Shown here one piece after another: positions 54,699 to 64,000 of a DNA stretch of 64,000 bases. This DNA is from Charina bottae. Its lineage: Eukaryota; Chordata; Lepidosauria; Squamata; Charinaidae. The notes beneath the pieces were generated by a model. The model was not told the DNA's origin and made no database searches. It was given only the letters and a program-made list of their open reading frames with translations. Position numbers and translations under genes: made by a program. The number at the start of each line of letters is the position of its first letter. Positions within the stretch are counted from its first letter, which is position 1. The stretch is taken from NCBI GenBank assembly GCA_023362775.1, contig JALMGJ010000002.1:56576914-56640913 (forward strand), written 5' to 3'.

Positions 54699-57600
54699 TG
54701 TTGTTGTTGTTCAGTCGTTCAGTCGTGTCCGACTCTTCGTGACCTCATGGACCATAGCACGCCAGGCCTTCCTGTCCTCCACTGTCTCTTGGAGTTTACT
54801 CAAATTCATGTTCATTACATCGGTGATGCTATCTAACCATCTCATCCTCTGCCGTCCCCTTCTCCTTTTGCCCTCAGTCTTTCCCAGCATCAGGGTCTTT
54901 TCCAGTGAGTCCTCTCTTCTCATTAGGTGGCCAAAGTATTTGAGCTTCAGCTTCAGCATCTGTCCTTCCAATGAGCAGTCAGGGTTGATTTCCTTTAGGA
55001 TTGACTGGTTTGACCTCCTTGCAGTCCAAGGGACTCTCAAGAGTCTTCTCCAGCACCACAGCTCGAAAGCATCAATTCTTCGGCGCTCAGCCTTCCTTAT
55101 GGTCCAACTCTCACAGCCATACATTGTTACTGGAAAAACCATAGCTTTAACTATACGGACCTTTGTCGGCAAGGTGATGTCTCTGCTTTTTAATATGCTG
55201 TCTAGGTTTGCCATAGCTTTCCTTCCAAGGAGCAAGCGTCTTTTAATTTCATGGCTGCAGTCACCGTCTGCGGTGATCTTGGAGCCCAAGAAAATAAAAT
55301 CTGTCACTGCTTCCATTTCTTCCCCTTCTATTTGCCAGGAAGTGATGGGACCAGATGCCATGATCTGGGTTTTTTTAATGTTGAGTTTCAAACCAGCTTT
55401 TGCACTCTCCTCTTTCACCCTCATCAAGAGGCTCTTTAGTTCCTCTTCACTTTCTGCCATTAGGGTGGTATCGTCTGCATATCTGAGGTTGTTGATATTT
55501 TTCCCGGCAATCTTAACTCCGGCTTGTGATTCATCCAGTCCGGCATTTCTCATGATGTACTCTGCATATAAGTTAAATAAGCAGGGTGATAATATACAGC
55601 CTTGTCGTACTCCTTTCCCAATTTTGAACCAGTCGGTTGTTCCATGTCCGGTTCTAACTGTTGCTTCTTGACCCACATACAGGTTTCTCAGGAGACAGGT
55701 AAGGTGGTCTGGTACTCCCATCTCTTTAAGACTTTGCCACAGTTTGTTGTGATCCACACAATCAAAGGCTTTAGCGTAGTCAATGAAGCAGAAGTAGATG
55801 TTTTTCTGGAACTCTCTTGCTTTTTCCATGATCCAGCGAATGTTGGCAATCTGATCTCTAGTTCCTCTGCCTCTTCGAAACCCAGCTTGCACTTCTGGTA
55901 GTTCTCGGTTCACATGCTGCTGAAGCCTAGCTTGTAGGATTTTGAGCATAACCTTGCTGGCATGTGAAATGAGCGCAATTGTACGGTAGTTTGAACATTC
56001 TTTGGCATTGCCTTTCTTTGGAATTGGAACGTAAACTGACCTTTTCCAATCCTGTGGCCACTGTTGAGTTTTCCAAATTTGTTGGCATATTGAGTGCAGC
56101 ACTTTAACAGCATCATCCTTTAGGATTTTAAATAGCTCAGCTGGGATACTGTCTTCTCCGCTAGCTTTGTTGTTAGTAATGCTTCCTAAGGCCCACTTGA
56201 CTTCACTCTCTAGGATGTCCGGCTCAAGGTCAGTGACCACACCATCGTATTTATCAGGGATATTAAGATCTTTCTTGTATAGTTCTTCTGTGTATTCTTG
56301 CCACCTCTTCTTAATCTCTTCTGCTTCTGTTAGGTCCCTGCCTTTTTTGTCCTTTATCATGCCCATCTTTGCACAAAATGTTCCCTTGATGTCTCCAATT
56401 TTCTTGAAGAGATCTCTAGTCTTCCCCATTCTATTGTTTTCCTCGATTTCTTTGCATTGTTCATTTAAGAAGGCCTTCTTATCTCTCCTTGCTATTCTCT
56501 GGAATTCTGCATTCAGTTGTTTATATCTTTCCCTTTCTCCCTTGCCTTTTGCTTCCCTTCTTTCCTCAGCTATTTGTAAAGCCTCATCAGTCAGCCACTT
56601 TGCTTTCTTGCATTTCTTTTTCTTTGGGATGGTTTTAGTTGCTGCCTCCTGTACAATGTTACGAACCTCCATCCATAGTTCTTCAGGCACTCTGTCTACC
56701 AGATCTAATCCTTTAAATCTATTCCTCACCTCCACTGTATATTCATAAGGGATATGATTTAGGTCATACCTGATTGGTCTAGTGGTTTTCTCTACGTTCT
56801 TCAATTTAAGCCTAAATTTTGCAATAAGAAGCTCATGATCTGAGCCACAGTCAGCTCCAGGTCTTGTTTTTGCTGATTGTATAGAGCTTCTCCATCTTTG
56901 GCTGCAAAGTATATAATCAATCTGATTTCGGTATTGACCATCTGGTGATGTCCATGTGTAGAGTTGTCTCTTGTGTTGTTGGAAAAGAGTGTTTGCTATG
57001 ACCAGCGTGTTCTCTTGACAAAACTCTATTAGCCTTTGCCCTGCTTCATTTTGTACTCCGAGGCCGAACTTGCCTGTTATTCCGGTTATTTTTTGACTTC
57101 CTACCTTAGCATTCCAGTCCCCTATGATGAAAAGGACATCTTTTTTTGGTGTTAGTTCTAGAAGGTGTTGTAGGTCTTCATAGAACCGGTCAACTTCAGC
57201 TTCTTTGGCATCAGTGGTTGGGGCATAGACTTGGATCACTGTGATGTTGAATGGTTTGCCTTGGATTCGAACTGAAAGCATTCTGTCGTTTTTGAGGTTG
57301 TACCCCAGTACTGCCTTTCCCACTCTTTTATTGACTATGAGAGCTACTCCATTTCTTCTAAGGGATTCTTGCCCACAGTAGTATATATAATGGTCTCCTG
57401 AATTAAATTCGCCCATTCCTGTCCATTTTAGTTCGCTGATTCCCAATATGTCGATGTTCAATCTTGTCATCTCATGTTTGACCACATCCAGCTTACCTTG
57501 ATTCATAGTTCTTACATTCCAGGTTCCTATGCAATATTGTTCTTTACAGCATCGGACTTTCCTTCCACTTCCAGACACATCCACAACTGAGCGTCCTTTC

Positions 57601-57895
57601 GGCTTTGGCCCAGCCGTTTCACACTTTCTGGAGCTACTCGGAATTGCCCTCCGCTCTTCCCCAGTAGCATTTTGGACACCTTCCGACCTGAGGGGCTCAT
57701 CTTCCGGCGTCATATCTTTTAGCCTTTTGATACTGTCCATGGGTTTTCTTGGCAAGGATACTGGAGTGGTTTGCCATTCCCTCCTCCAGTGGACCACGTT
57801 TTGTCAGAACTCTCCATCATGACCTGTTCTTCTTGACCTGACTTCATTGAGTTACGCAAGCCCCTTCGCCACGACAAGGCAGTGATCCATGAAGG
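54699..57895 (-). mobile_element. BovB LINE (RTE clade), full length
   Basis: This is a 3.2-kb insertion with exact 13-bp TSD ggaattaacatat (54686-54698 and 57896-57908). The minus-strand 5' end has atggatcactgccttgtcgt and ggcgaaggggcttgcgtaac; the 3' end is the BovB signature cacgactgaacgactgaaca with a short (CAA)n tail. Length and ends match what is known for full BovB elements. It interrupts L1 ORF2 and carries an open reading frame through endonuclease and RT. Confidence 0.95.
54711..57740 (-). CDS. BovB endonuclease-reverse transcriptase, uninterrupted ORF
   Basis: One frame of about 1,009 codons runs from the first ATG (MDSIKRLKDMTPEDE, 57740) to the stop at 54711; the frame is open to a stop at 57804, so a non-ATG start slightly upstream is possible. 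APE endonuclease motifs: TWNVRTMNQG, ISELKWTGMGE, IQVYAPTTDAK, IIGDWNAKVGSQ, QIDYILCSQRW, SDHELLIAKFR. RT motifs: NYRTIALISHASKVMLKIL, GFRRGRGTRDQIANIRW, motif A FIDYAKAFDCVDHNKLW, GVRQGCILSPCLFNLYA, catalytic RYADDTTLMAES (about residue 753), LNIKKTQIMAS, FLGSKITADGDC, then the C-terminal YGCESWTIRKAERRRIDAFE and WRRLLRVPWTARRSN. All catalytic positions look intact and there are no stops. The protein would nick target DNA and copy BovB RNA, and in many genomes it also mobilises SINEs with BovB tails, such as Sauria SINEs. Activity is inferred, not shown. Confidence 0.95.
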   Translation of the reverse strand: MDSIKRLKDMTPEDEPLRSEGVQNATGEERRAIPSSSRKCETAGPKPKGRSVVDVSGSGRKVRCCKEQYCIGTWNVRTMNQGKLDVVKHEMTRLNIDILGISELKWTGMGEFNSGDHYIYYCGQESLRRNGVALIVNKRVGKAVLGYNLKNDRMLSVRIQGKPFNITVIQVYAPTTDAKEAEVDRFYEDLQHLLELTPKKDVLFIIGDWNAKVGSQKITGITGKFGLGVQNEAGQRLIEFCQENTLVIANTLFQQHKRQLYTWTSPDGQYRNQIDYILCSQRWRSSIQSAKTRPGADCGSDHELLIAKFRLKLKNVEKTTRPIRYDLNHIPYEYTVEVRNRFKGLDLVDRVPEELWMEVRNIVQEAATKTIPKKKKCKKAKWLTDEALQIAEERREAKGKGERERYKQLNAEFQRIARRDKKAFLNEQCKEIEENNRMGKTRDLFKKIGDIKGTFCAKMGMIKDKKGRDLTEAEEIKKRWQEYTEELYKKDLNIPDKYDGVVTDLEPDILESEVKWALGSITNNKASGEDSIPAELFKILKDDAVKVLHSICQQIWKTQQWPQDWKRSVYVPIPKKGNAKECSNYRTIALISHASKVMLKILQARLQQHVNRELPEVQAGFRRGRGTRDQIANIRWIMEKAREFQKNIYFCFIDYAKAFDCVDHNKLWQSLKEMGVPDHLTCLLRNLYVGQEATVRTGHGTTDWFKIGKGVRQGCILSPCLFNLYAEYIMRNAGLDESQAGVKIAGKNINNLRYADDTTLMAESEEELKSLLMRVKEESAKAGLKLNIKKTQIMASGPITSWQIEGEEMEAVTDFIFLGSKITADGDCSHEIKRRLLLGRKAMANLDSILKSRDITLPTKVRIVKAMVFPVTMYGCESWTIRKAERRRIDAFELWCWRRLLRVPWTARRSNQSILKEINPDCSLEGQMLKLKLKYFGHLMRREDSLEKTLMLGKTEGKRRRGRQRMRWLDSITDVMNMNLSKLQETVEDRKAWRAMVHEVTKSRTRLND

Positions 57896-60210
57896 GGAAT
57901 TAACATATAATGAAGATATTAAGGGAGCCTTTTTCGAGTACTATACAAATTTATATCAAGAACAACAAATATCAATAGATAAAATCGATGAATATATCAG
58001 AAAATGTAATCTAGAAAAACTAACAGAAGAGGATAAGGAATTTACAAATAATAGTATCACAACTCAAGAAATTAAAGATGCAATTAAAAAATTGAAAACA
58101 GGTAAAACACCCAGAACCGATGGTCTTACAGCAGATTATTATAAAAAACTTCAAGAACATCTGATTAACCCACTAAAAATAATGTTTAATTCAATATTAC
58201 AGGGATCAGAAATTCCACAATCATGGAAAGAGGCCAATATAGTATTAATTCCAAAAGAAAACCAAGATCCAACAGACTGCAAAAATTATAGACCAATATC
58301 CTTATTAAATAATGATTATAAAATATTTACCATTGTTCTTGCTGAAAGACTTTAAAAAATTCTACAGAAAATAATTAATCAAGATCAGAATGGATTTTTA
58401 CCGAACAGACAAATAAAAGATAATATAAGAATTGTAATTGACCTAATAGAATATGCAAATATACATATTTAGAAGCCAATGATGCTATTATTCCTAGACG
58501 CAGAAAAAGCTTTTGATAATGTTAATTGGAAATTTATGTATAAAGTGTTAGAAAATAGAAATTTTGGCGAAAAATTTATAAATGCAATAAAAGCAATATA
58601 TAAGATTCAAAAAGCAAGAATAATGGTAAACGGTGAAGAAACACAGGAATGTAATATATTAAAAGGTACTAGACAAGGATGTCCTATCTCTCCCTTATTA
58701 TTTATCTTGGTGTTAGAGATGTTATTAGAAGAACTTAGAAAAGATCAAAATTTAGAAGGGGTGAAGATAAAGCAAGAAGAATACAAATTAAAGGCATTTG
58801 CTGATGACCTGGTAATAACAATACAAAACCCAAAGAACTCAATAACAAAATTAATTGCTAAGTGCAAGAATATGGGGATTTATCAGGATTTAAAATAAAT
58901 AAGCAGAAAACTAAAATGATTAACCTAAATATGACTAAAATAGAACAATTATCAGGATTTCAAAATGTTAAAAAAGTAAAGTATCTAGGAATACAATTAA
59001 CAAATAATAATCTAGATTTATATAAAAATAATTACGAAAGTCTATGAAAAGAAATAAAAAAAGATCTTGATAAATGGGTAAATTTACAATTATCACTATT
59101 AGGCAGGATAGCTGCAATAAAAATGAATATTTTGACAAGATTTTTATACTTGTTCCAAACAATTCCAATTATGATAAAAGATCAAAATTTTATGAAATGG
59201 CAAAGGGAAATAACAAAATTTATATGGCAAAAGAAGAAACCTAGAATTAAGCTAAAATATTTACAAGACACAAAAAATAGAGGGGGATTAGCAATGCCTG
59301 ACCTTAAATTATATTATGAGACATGTGGACTAATCTGGATTAGAGATTGGATAAAACTAGAAAATGATAAAATAATAAATTTGGAAGGACATGATAATAG
59401 GTATGGATGGCATGGCTATATGTGGTACAATAGATGTAAAGTACATAAGGCATTTAACAACCACATAATAAGAAAATCATTATTGAAAATTTGGAATAAA
59501 TATAAAAAACGATATCACCCAATCTTCCGTTATGGGTATCAACTCAGGAGGCAAGTGCCAGAATAGTGAACCAAAACAACAAAGAATATGTAAGATATAA
59601 AAACTTGTTAAAAATTGAAGGAAATAATCATAGAATTAAAACAAGAGAGGAATTAGAAAATGAAAATATAATATGTCATTGGTTTACATATTTTCAATTG
59701 AATGAGCAATACAAAATAGACAAACAAAACTATCAATTTACAAAAATTGAAAATAATCGGGATAATATATTAGAAAAAGAAGATCATCTAATTTCAAAAA
59801 TATATAAAATATTATTGGAGATGAAAACCAAGGACATAAAAATTAAAAAATATATGAGTAAATGGGAAGAAAATTTAGGAATTGAAATTACATATGATCA
59901 ATGGCAAAAAATTTAGACAAAAAATATAAAATTCACTTTAAGTAATAATTTGAGAGAAAACATGTATAAAATGATTTTTAGGTGGAACTTGTCTCCTGAG
60001 GTATTATTCAAATCAAAAATTAGAAATACTAATGTTTGCTGGAAATGTAAAAACAAAAGTGGATATTTTTACCATATTTGGTGGTCTTGTGTGAAAGCAA
60101 AAAAATATTGGTGTAAAATACACAAATATATATGTGAAATACTAGGTAACAATATAAAGATGAAACCAGAATATTACTTGATAGGTAAAATTGATGACAA
60201 TATGAATAAG

Positions 60211-61131
60211 GGTAAGATCGTCCATCACCATGGGATGAGGTATCACCAGTACGCTGATGATACCCAGTTGTACATCTCCATCCCGGGTGAAGTAAGTGTT
60301 GCAGTCGACACCCTTTCTCAGTGTCTGGAGGCTGTAGGGGCCTGGATGGGGCACAACAGGCTTCAGCTGAACCCTGGTAAGACGGAGTGGCTGTGGATTG
60401 ATGGCCTCTCGATTTCCAGGAAGTTGTCATCTTTAACTCTGGATGGGGTGGCACTACCCTGTTCAGATTCAGTGCGAGACTTGGGGGTCCTCCTGGACTC
60501 ACGACTCCTGCTCAAGGAGCAGGTGGCAGTCGTGGCCAGGAGGGCCTTTGCACAGCTTCGGGTGGTGCGCCAGTTGCGCCCCTTCCTGGATCGGGAGGCC
60601 CTCCGAACAGTCACTCATGCCCTTGTCATCTCCCATATAGATTACTGCAACGCGCTCTACATGGGGCTACCCTTGAAGAGTATCCGGAAGCTTCAGCTGG
60701 TCCAGAATGCGGCTGCACGGGTAGTTCTGGGTGCTATGAGATCAGCACATGTAACACCGCTACTCCATGAGCTGCATTGGGTACCGGTTTGCTTCCGGAT
60801 TCAATTCAAGGTGTTGGTTATCACCTTTAAAGCCCTACATGGCATGGGACCAGGGTATCTGAGGGACCGTCTTCTCCCGACCACATCTACCCGCCCCACC
60901 CGATCATGCAGGGAGGGCATGCTTCAGATCCCTTCTTTAAAAGAATTCCATCTAGCAGGGTCCAGGAGGCGTGCCTTCTCTGCAATAGCACCCGCCCTGT
61001 GGGATAACTTGTCACCTGAGGTGAGACTGGCACCCTCGCTCCTGGCCTTTAGGAAGTCCTTGAGGACCTGGCTCTGCCATCATGCCTGGAGTGAAGGAAA
61101 TGATAGTTCCTCCTGGGGGTGGTTGGCTTAG
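60211..61131 (+). pseudogene. L2 RT C-terminal half, open and fused to L1 frame
   Basis: The frame is open for about 300 codons of L2: MRYHQYADDTQLYISIPGEV (catalytic YADD kept), LNPGKTEWLWIDGLS, RDLGVLLDSRLLL, HIDYCNALYMGLPL, FRIQFKVLVITFKALHGMGP, ending SSWGWLA. RT motif A and the whole N-terminus are missing, so it cannot act as a polymerase. Upstream it is in frame with L1 ORF2 from 59950, giving one 393-codon chimaeric frame that joins the L1 Cys-rich C-terminal motif to L2. Confidence 0.87.
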
Positions 61132-61320
61132 TGGTTTCCCTCCTTTTAAGAACAGACCATCTTTTGGATTTTTATTTTTATAGTAGTTTTAAATGTATAG
61201 GTTTTATCTTTTATATTGTGGTTGTAAACCACCCAGAGTCTACCATGGTAGAGATGGGCAGGGATAAATCCAATGAATGAATGAATGAATGAATGAATGA
61301 ATGAATGAATGAATGAATGA
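60211..61320 (+). mobile_element. L2 LINE, 5' truncated, in L1 ORF2
   Basis: It starts inside the RT (HHHGMRYHQYADD) and ends with the L2 3' UTR (gtaaaccacccagagtctac) and a (AATG)n tail at 61271-61320. It splits the last part of L1 ORF2. Only a few bases (aagat) are shared at the two junctions, so the TSD is uncertain. Confidence 0.88.
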
Positions 61321-62079
61321 CAAAAGATTTTGTTCCTGTAACTAAGTACCGCTGCAAGAATAAAATATGCTCAATATTGGAAAAAAGAAAGCACACCAAC
61401 AAAAGAAGAATGGATTATAAAAATAATGGAATTGATGCAAGCTGACAAGCTGACAAACTTAATAAAAGGGAAAGAAATAGGGAAGTATAAGGAAATATGG
61501 GACCCCTTTACAGAATATATTCAAAAAGAATATGATATAAAATAGGGATCAAGAAATATAAACAGAATAATAAGTATAGTAAGGGGGGGGGGGGGAAACA
61601 ATAACAAGCTAGATGAAGTAAGAGAGAAAATGTATACTAGATAGTTACATTTAGATTCTTTGTTAAGAAAGCCAGAAGTAATTTTTAAAGATGTATATAT
61701 ATGTATGTATTGTATGTTAAAGTTGTATAAATTTAGAGAGATAGGTACTTAATAGAATAGTAATACAATCATAAGGAAGGGAAGGAAAATAGTCAAAGAA
61801 CTAGAAATAGATAAAAAAGACGAGGAAGGGATTTTAGAAGGTTAGGAGGAAAGTAGGAGTTGGGTATAAGACCAGAGAGGGAAAGAAGAAAGTAAGAGGG
61901 AAAAGAAAAGAAGGATGAGGGGGGAAAAAATTAAGGGTTAGATATTAAGTATTGACTGGAGTTGTTTAAACAATGTGTATACACAACTTGTTATATTGTG
62001 GTTAAATGTTATGTGTTATGTTTCTGTCGAATGTAAATAATTTTTTTGTATTAAAAAAAAAACAAAGAATAGGAATAGG

Positions 62080-62953
62080 ATGTTCAAAGGGCAATTAAGT
62101 CATTTTACATATATATTTCAATATATGACCATGCACAGAATAAGTGCTTTAGACAGCCTAAAATTTTGTTCTTCATTCATATTATAAACAATTTGCACAT
62201 TGTTGCTAAACCAAAATGTGATTTATTACAGGCGAGACATTCATACACTGCCTGTATTTACATAAAAAAGAGTGCCTAATGAAAAACAAGATTAATATCC
62301 AATGGAAAATTGTGGCCTAAACGTATTACTGTGCATAAATGACAGCCCTTTAAAAATAAAACTGCTTAGACTGCACAGTTTGTAGGAAGTTTTATTATTT
62401 CTCATTATAATTAATGATCCTCCACACTTGAATGGCAAGAATCTTGTAAATGTGTTCTATGTAAATTGTAATATCTACTGCTTTATTCTTACACTTTTTT
62501 GGCAGCATTTAAGAAATCTTCTGGAATGTCTTCCATATTATAAAATACTATACAAGTTCTAACAACTGAAAAAAGTAGAAAACAAGTAAGTTATAGGACA
62601 CAGGCCAATAAAGTACAAAAAGTAATTGTAACACAGAAGTTGACATGTCTGTTTTGGAGAGCTCAATCACAAGTCAAACACCTAGACAATACAGAACACA
62701 CTCTCAAAGCACACCCCACTTTGTACTCTAGTTTGAATCCTATAGTTGCCATGGATTCAGGATGAATGACAGTTGTGTTATCTGTTTGTCTTGGCATCCA
62801 GGATGTATACAAGTTTTAATTCAGCTCTAAGACTGAAGCATTATTACTACTCTGATGCCCAGCCAATATTTCCAGAACCTGTGGAAGCGGGACCATTTGT
62901 CTTATACAATATGCCCAGAAAGAATGTCTTATTCACTGGTACAATATATATTA
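62080..62953. other. AT-rich interval, nothing recognised
   Basis: I see no feature here. Confidence 0.4.
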
Positions 62954-63089
62954 CAGGGTTTCTCAACTTTGGCAACTTTAAGACATGTGGACTTCAATTC
63001 CCAGGATTCCCCAGCCAGCATATGCTGGTTGACGAATTCTGGGAGTTGAAGTCCACACGTTTTAAAGTTGCCAAGGTTGAGAAACACTG
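62954..63089. mobile_element. Short palindromic hAT MITE
   Basis: This 136-bp element is almost one long palindrome: left end cagggtttctcaactttggc, right end the complement ending aaacactg, with agcatatgct at the centre. The flanks atatatta and atctatta match at 7 of 8. This is the common vertebrate MITE type with cagtgtttctcaacc ends. Confidence 0.85.
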
Positions 63090-63097
63090 ATCTATTA

Positions 63098-64000
63098 GAC
63101 ATGAGGCCTGGTCTGGTCTATAAAGTGGTTAATTTATTAACCTCCTAATTCCATTTTTGGAGCCTTCAAAAGGGTACAACCTATTCAAGTTGCTAGAAAT
63201 TACAATGTGCAAGAAATTTAAAGTCTTTGAGAAAGCTGGGAACAGCTTTTAAACTAAAGACAACAATTTAGCAAGATTTCTAATTTTAAAAAAGGACTGA
63301 AACAACTGAAAAAACAAAACAAAGTAGCTGCTGTTACTTGCAAAGTGTATATTTTATTTGCAAAGCTTTTCAGTGTTAAACTGTTATAAAAAGATACTAA
63401 ACATAAAAAATAAGAGGATTTTTTTATTCATGGTTTTACTCTACTAAAGTTTACAACCACACTAATTGTATAATGTGTGTGTAGGTACACATACATAGAC
63501 AACATTCAAGAGGGATCAGGATAGTAGATGGGTCCATATTTACATTTATATATTCTTTGAAACTGATTTATTGAGATGTTTATTTTTATACATAATCAGG
63601 TAATGTAACGAGGTGGGTTTGTATACGCCATAGCCTCCAAATTCCAGACTTTCTTAGACCCCATAATATTTAAGAAATTCATAATTGTTTTTTTCTGAAA
63701 TTCATAAAATTTAGTATCTGTATCACTAAGATTAAGTCATACCAAGAAAGATTGTGGCCTATACTATCACTATCCTAAATCACAAAATGTCATCTACATA
63801 ATATCACTACTTCCAAACAAAAATATTTCAAATCAGTCTTCATACTAAATTGTTTTTACTCTGGGATCCTAATAATAGCTAAGTCTCCATTCAATCTGTG
63901 TACCATCTTCATGAGTATGAATGTATCATTCTTTGGTTACTTCAGGACAACATACTTTTAGGAGCTTGAAGAATCTGGCCATTCAGAATTTAGAACTAAA
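63098..64000. other. AT-rich interval to window end, nothing recognised
   Basis: No repeat, RNA gene or coding motif was recognised. Confidence 0.4.

Larger units (their letters stand above)
53508..61545 (+). pseudogene. L1 ORF2, interrupted by BovB and L2
   Basis: The frame starts MSRLNNITWNVN. Endonuclease motifs: CLQKTHIKKKD, IGIYASNTNQ, LMGDLNGVVEPDI, then a frameshift near 54110, and ISDHNPVQMTL. The BovB cuts in after KDKNMELTY at 54698, and RT resumes at 57896 with NEDIKGAFFEYYTN. RT motifs: KTPRTDGLTADYYK, NYRPISLLNNDYKIF, a stop, LLFLDAEKAFDNVNWKFM, GTRQGCPISPLLFI, the catalytic AFADDLVIT, and RIKLKYLQDTKNRGGLAMPD. The C-terminal CWKCKNKSGYFYHIWWSC motif is at about 60040. The second L2 follows, and the last codons (EEWIIKIMELMQADKL to EYDIK) end at 61545. 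Several stops are also present; the protein is dead. Confidence 0.9.
49444..62061 (+). mobile_element. L1 LINE with three nested LINE insertions
   Basis: The 18-bp TSD acaaagaataggaatagg (49426-49443 and 62062-62079) is exact. The L1 starts gggacttccgggtgagctac, and its parts are 49444-49722, 51790-54698, 57896-60210 and 61321-62061, together about 6.2 kb; it ends in an A-tail (62052-62061). Nested are an L2 (minus), a BovB (minus) and another L2 (plus). Removing them restores the L1 order: 5' UTR, ORF1, ORF2, purine-rich 3' UTR. Confidence 0.93.

Noticed and set aside
54739..55671. 310-codon plus-strand open frame
   Set aside because: It lies antisense to the BovB RT; composition and lack of motifs show it is a shadow of the real minus-strand ORF.

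Overview
The window is repeat-dense vertebrate DNA with no complete host gene. The repeat set points to a squamate reptile, most likely a lizard: Sauria-type tRNA SINEs, BovB/RTE, L2, CR1 and L1 LINEs, several families of Penelope-like elements (PLEs), and many short hAT elements. I see no exon of an ordinary host gene. The one gene-like piece, a THAP1-like first exon, sits inside a DNA transposon. The window is therefore probably intergenic or deep intronic. Strand, boundaries and order of insertion come from target-site duplications (TSDs) read directly in the sequence; element names come from family knowledge and were not checked against a database.

Layout. 0-8 kb: an ERV-like LTR, a hAT MITE, a BovB fragment split by a Sauria SINE, an L2 3' end, an internally deleted BovB, then a 1.2-kb hAT element (6587-7807) carrying a THAP1-like exon 1 with a splice donor and a promoter-like tandem array. 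8-19 kb: three more MITEs of the first family, a short PLE, and a 2-kb PLE (15607-17598) with opposed ends, separated by AT-rich DNA. 19-23.5 kb: a second MITE family, a TA-flanked TIR element with a 200-bp internal fold-back, a 91-bp near-perfect palindrome made from LINE sequence, LINE and SINE remnants, and a second LTR. 25-32 kb: a CR1 fragment split by two SINEs and an L2 tail, a decayed L2, and an R4/Dong- or Vingi-like LINE. 33-39 kb: a PLE tail and a 4.6-kb APE-type LINE split by a PLE. 39.8-45.7 kb: a complete but dead L1 on the minus strand, split by a MITE that carries a 72-bp perfect fold-back. 46-48 kb: a PLE whose RT and GIY-YIG frames are almost intact. 49.4-62.1 kb: a plus-strand L1 with an 18-bp TSD, into which an L2, a full-length BovB with an uninterrupted ORF of about 1,000 codons, and another L2 have inserted. 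The last 2 kb hold one small hAT MITE.

The genes present are those of selfish elements: APE endonuclease plus RT (L1, L2, BovB, other LINEs), RT plus GIY-YIG (PLEs), and non-autonomous DNA elements that depend on transposases encoded elsewhere. The most interesting signals are the captured THAP1-like promoter and exon, the very recent fold-back palindromes tied to transposons, hammerhead-like cores in PLE ends, and the intact BovB ORF.
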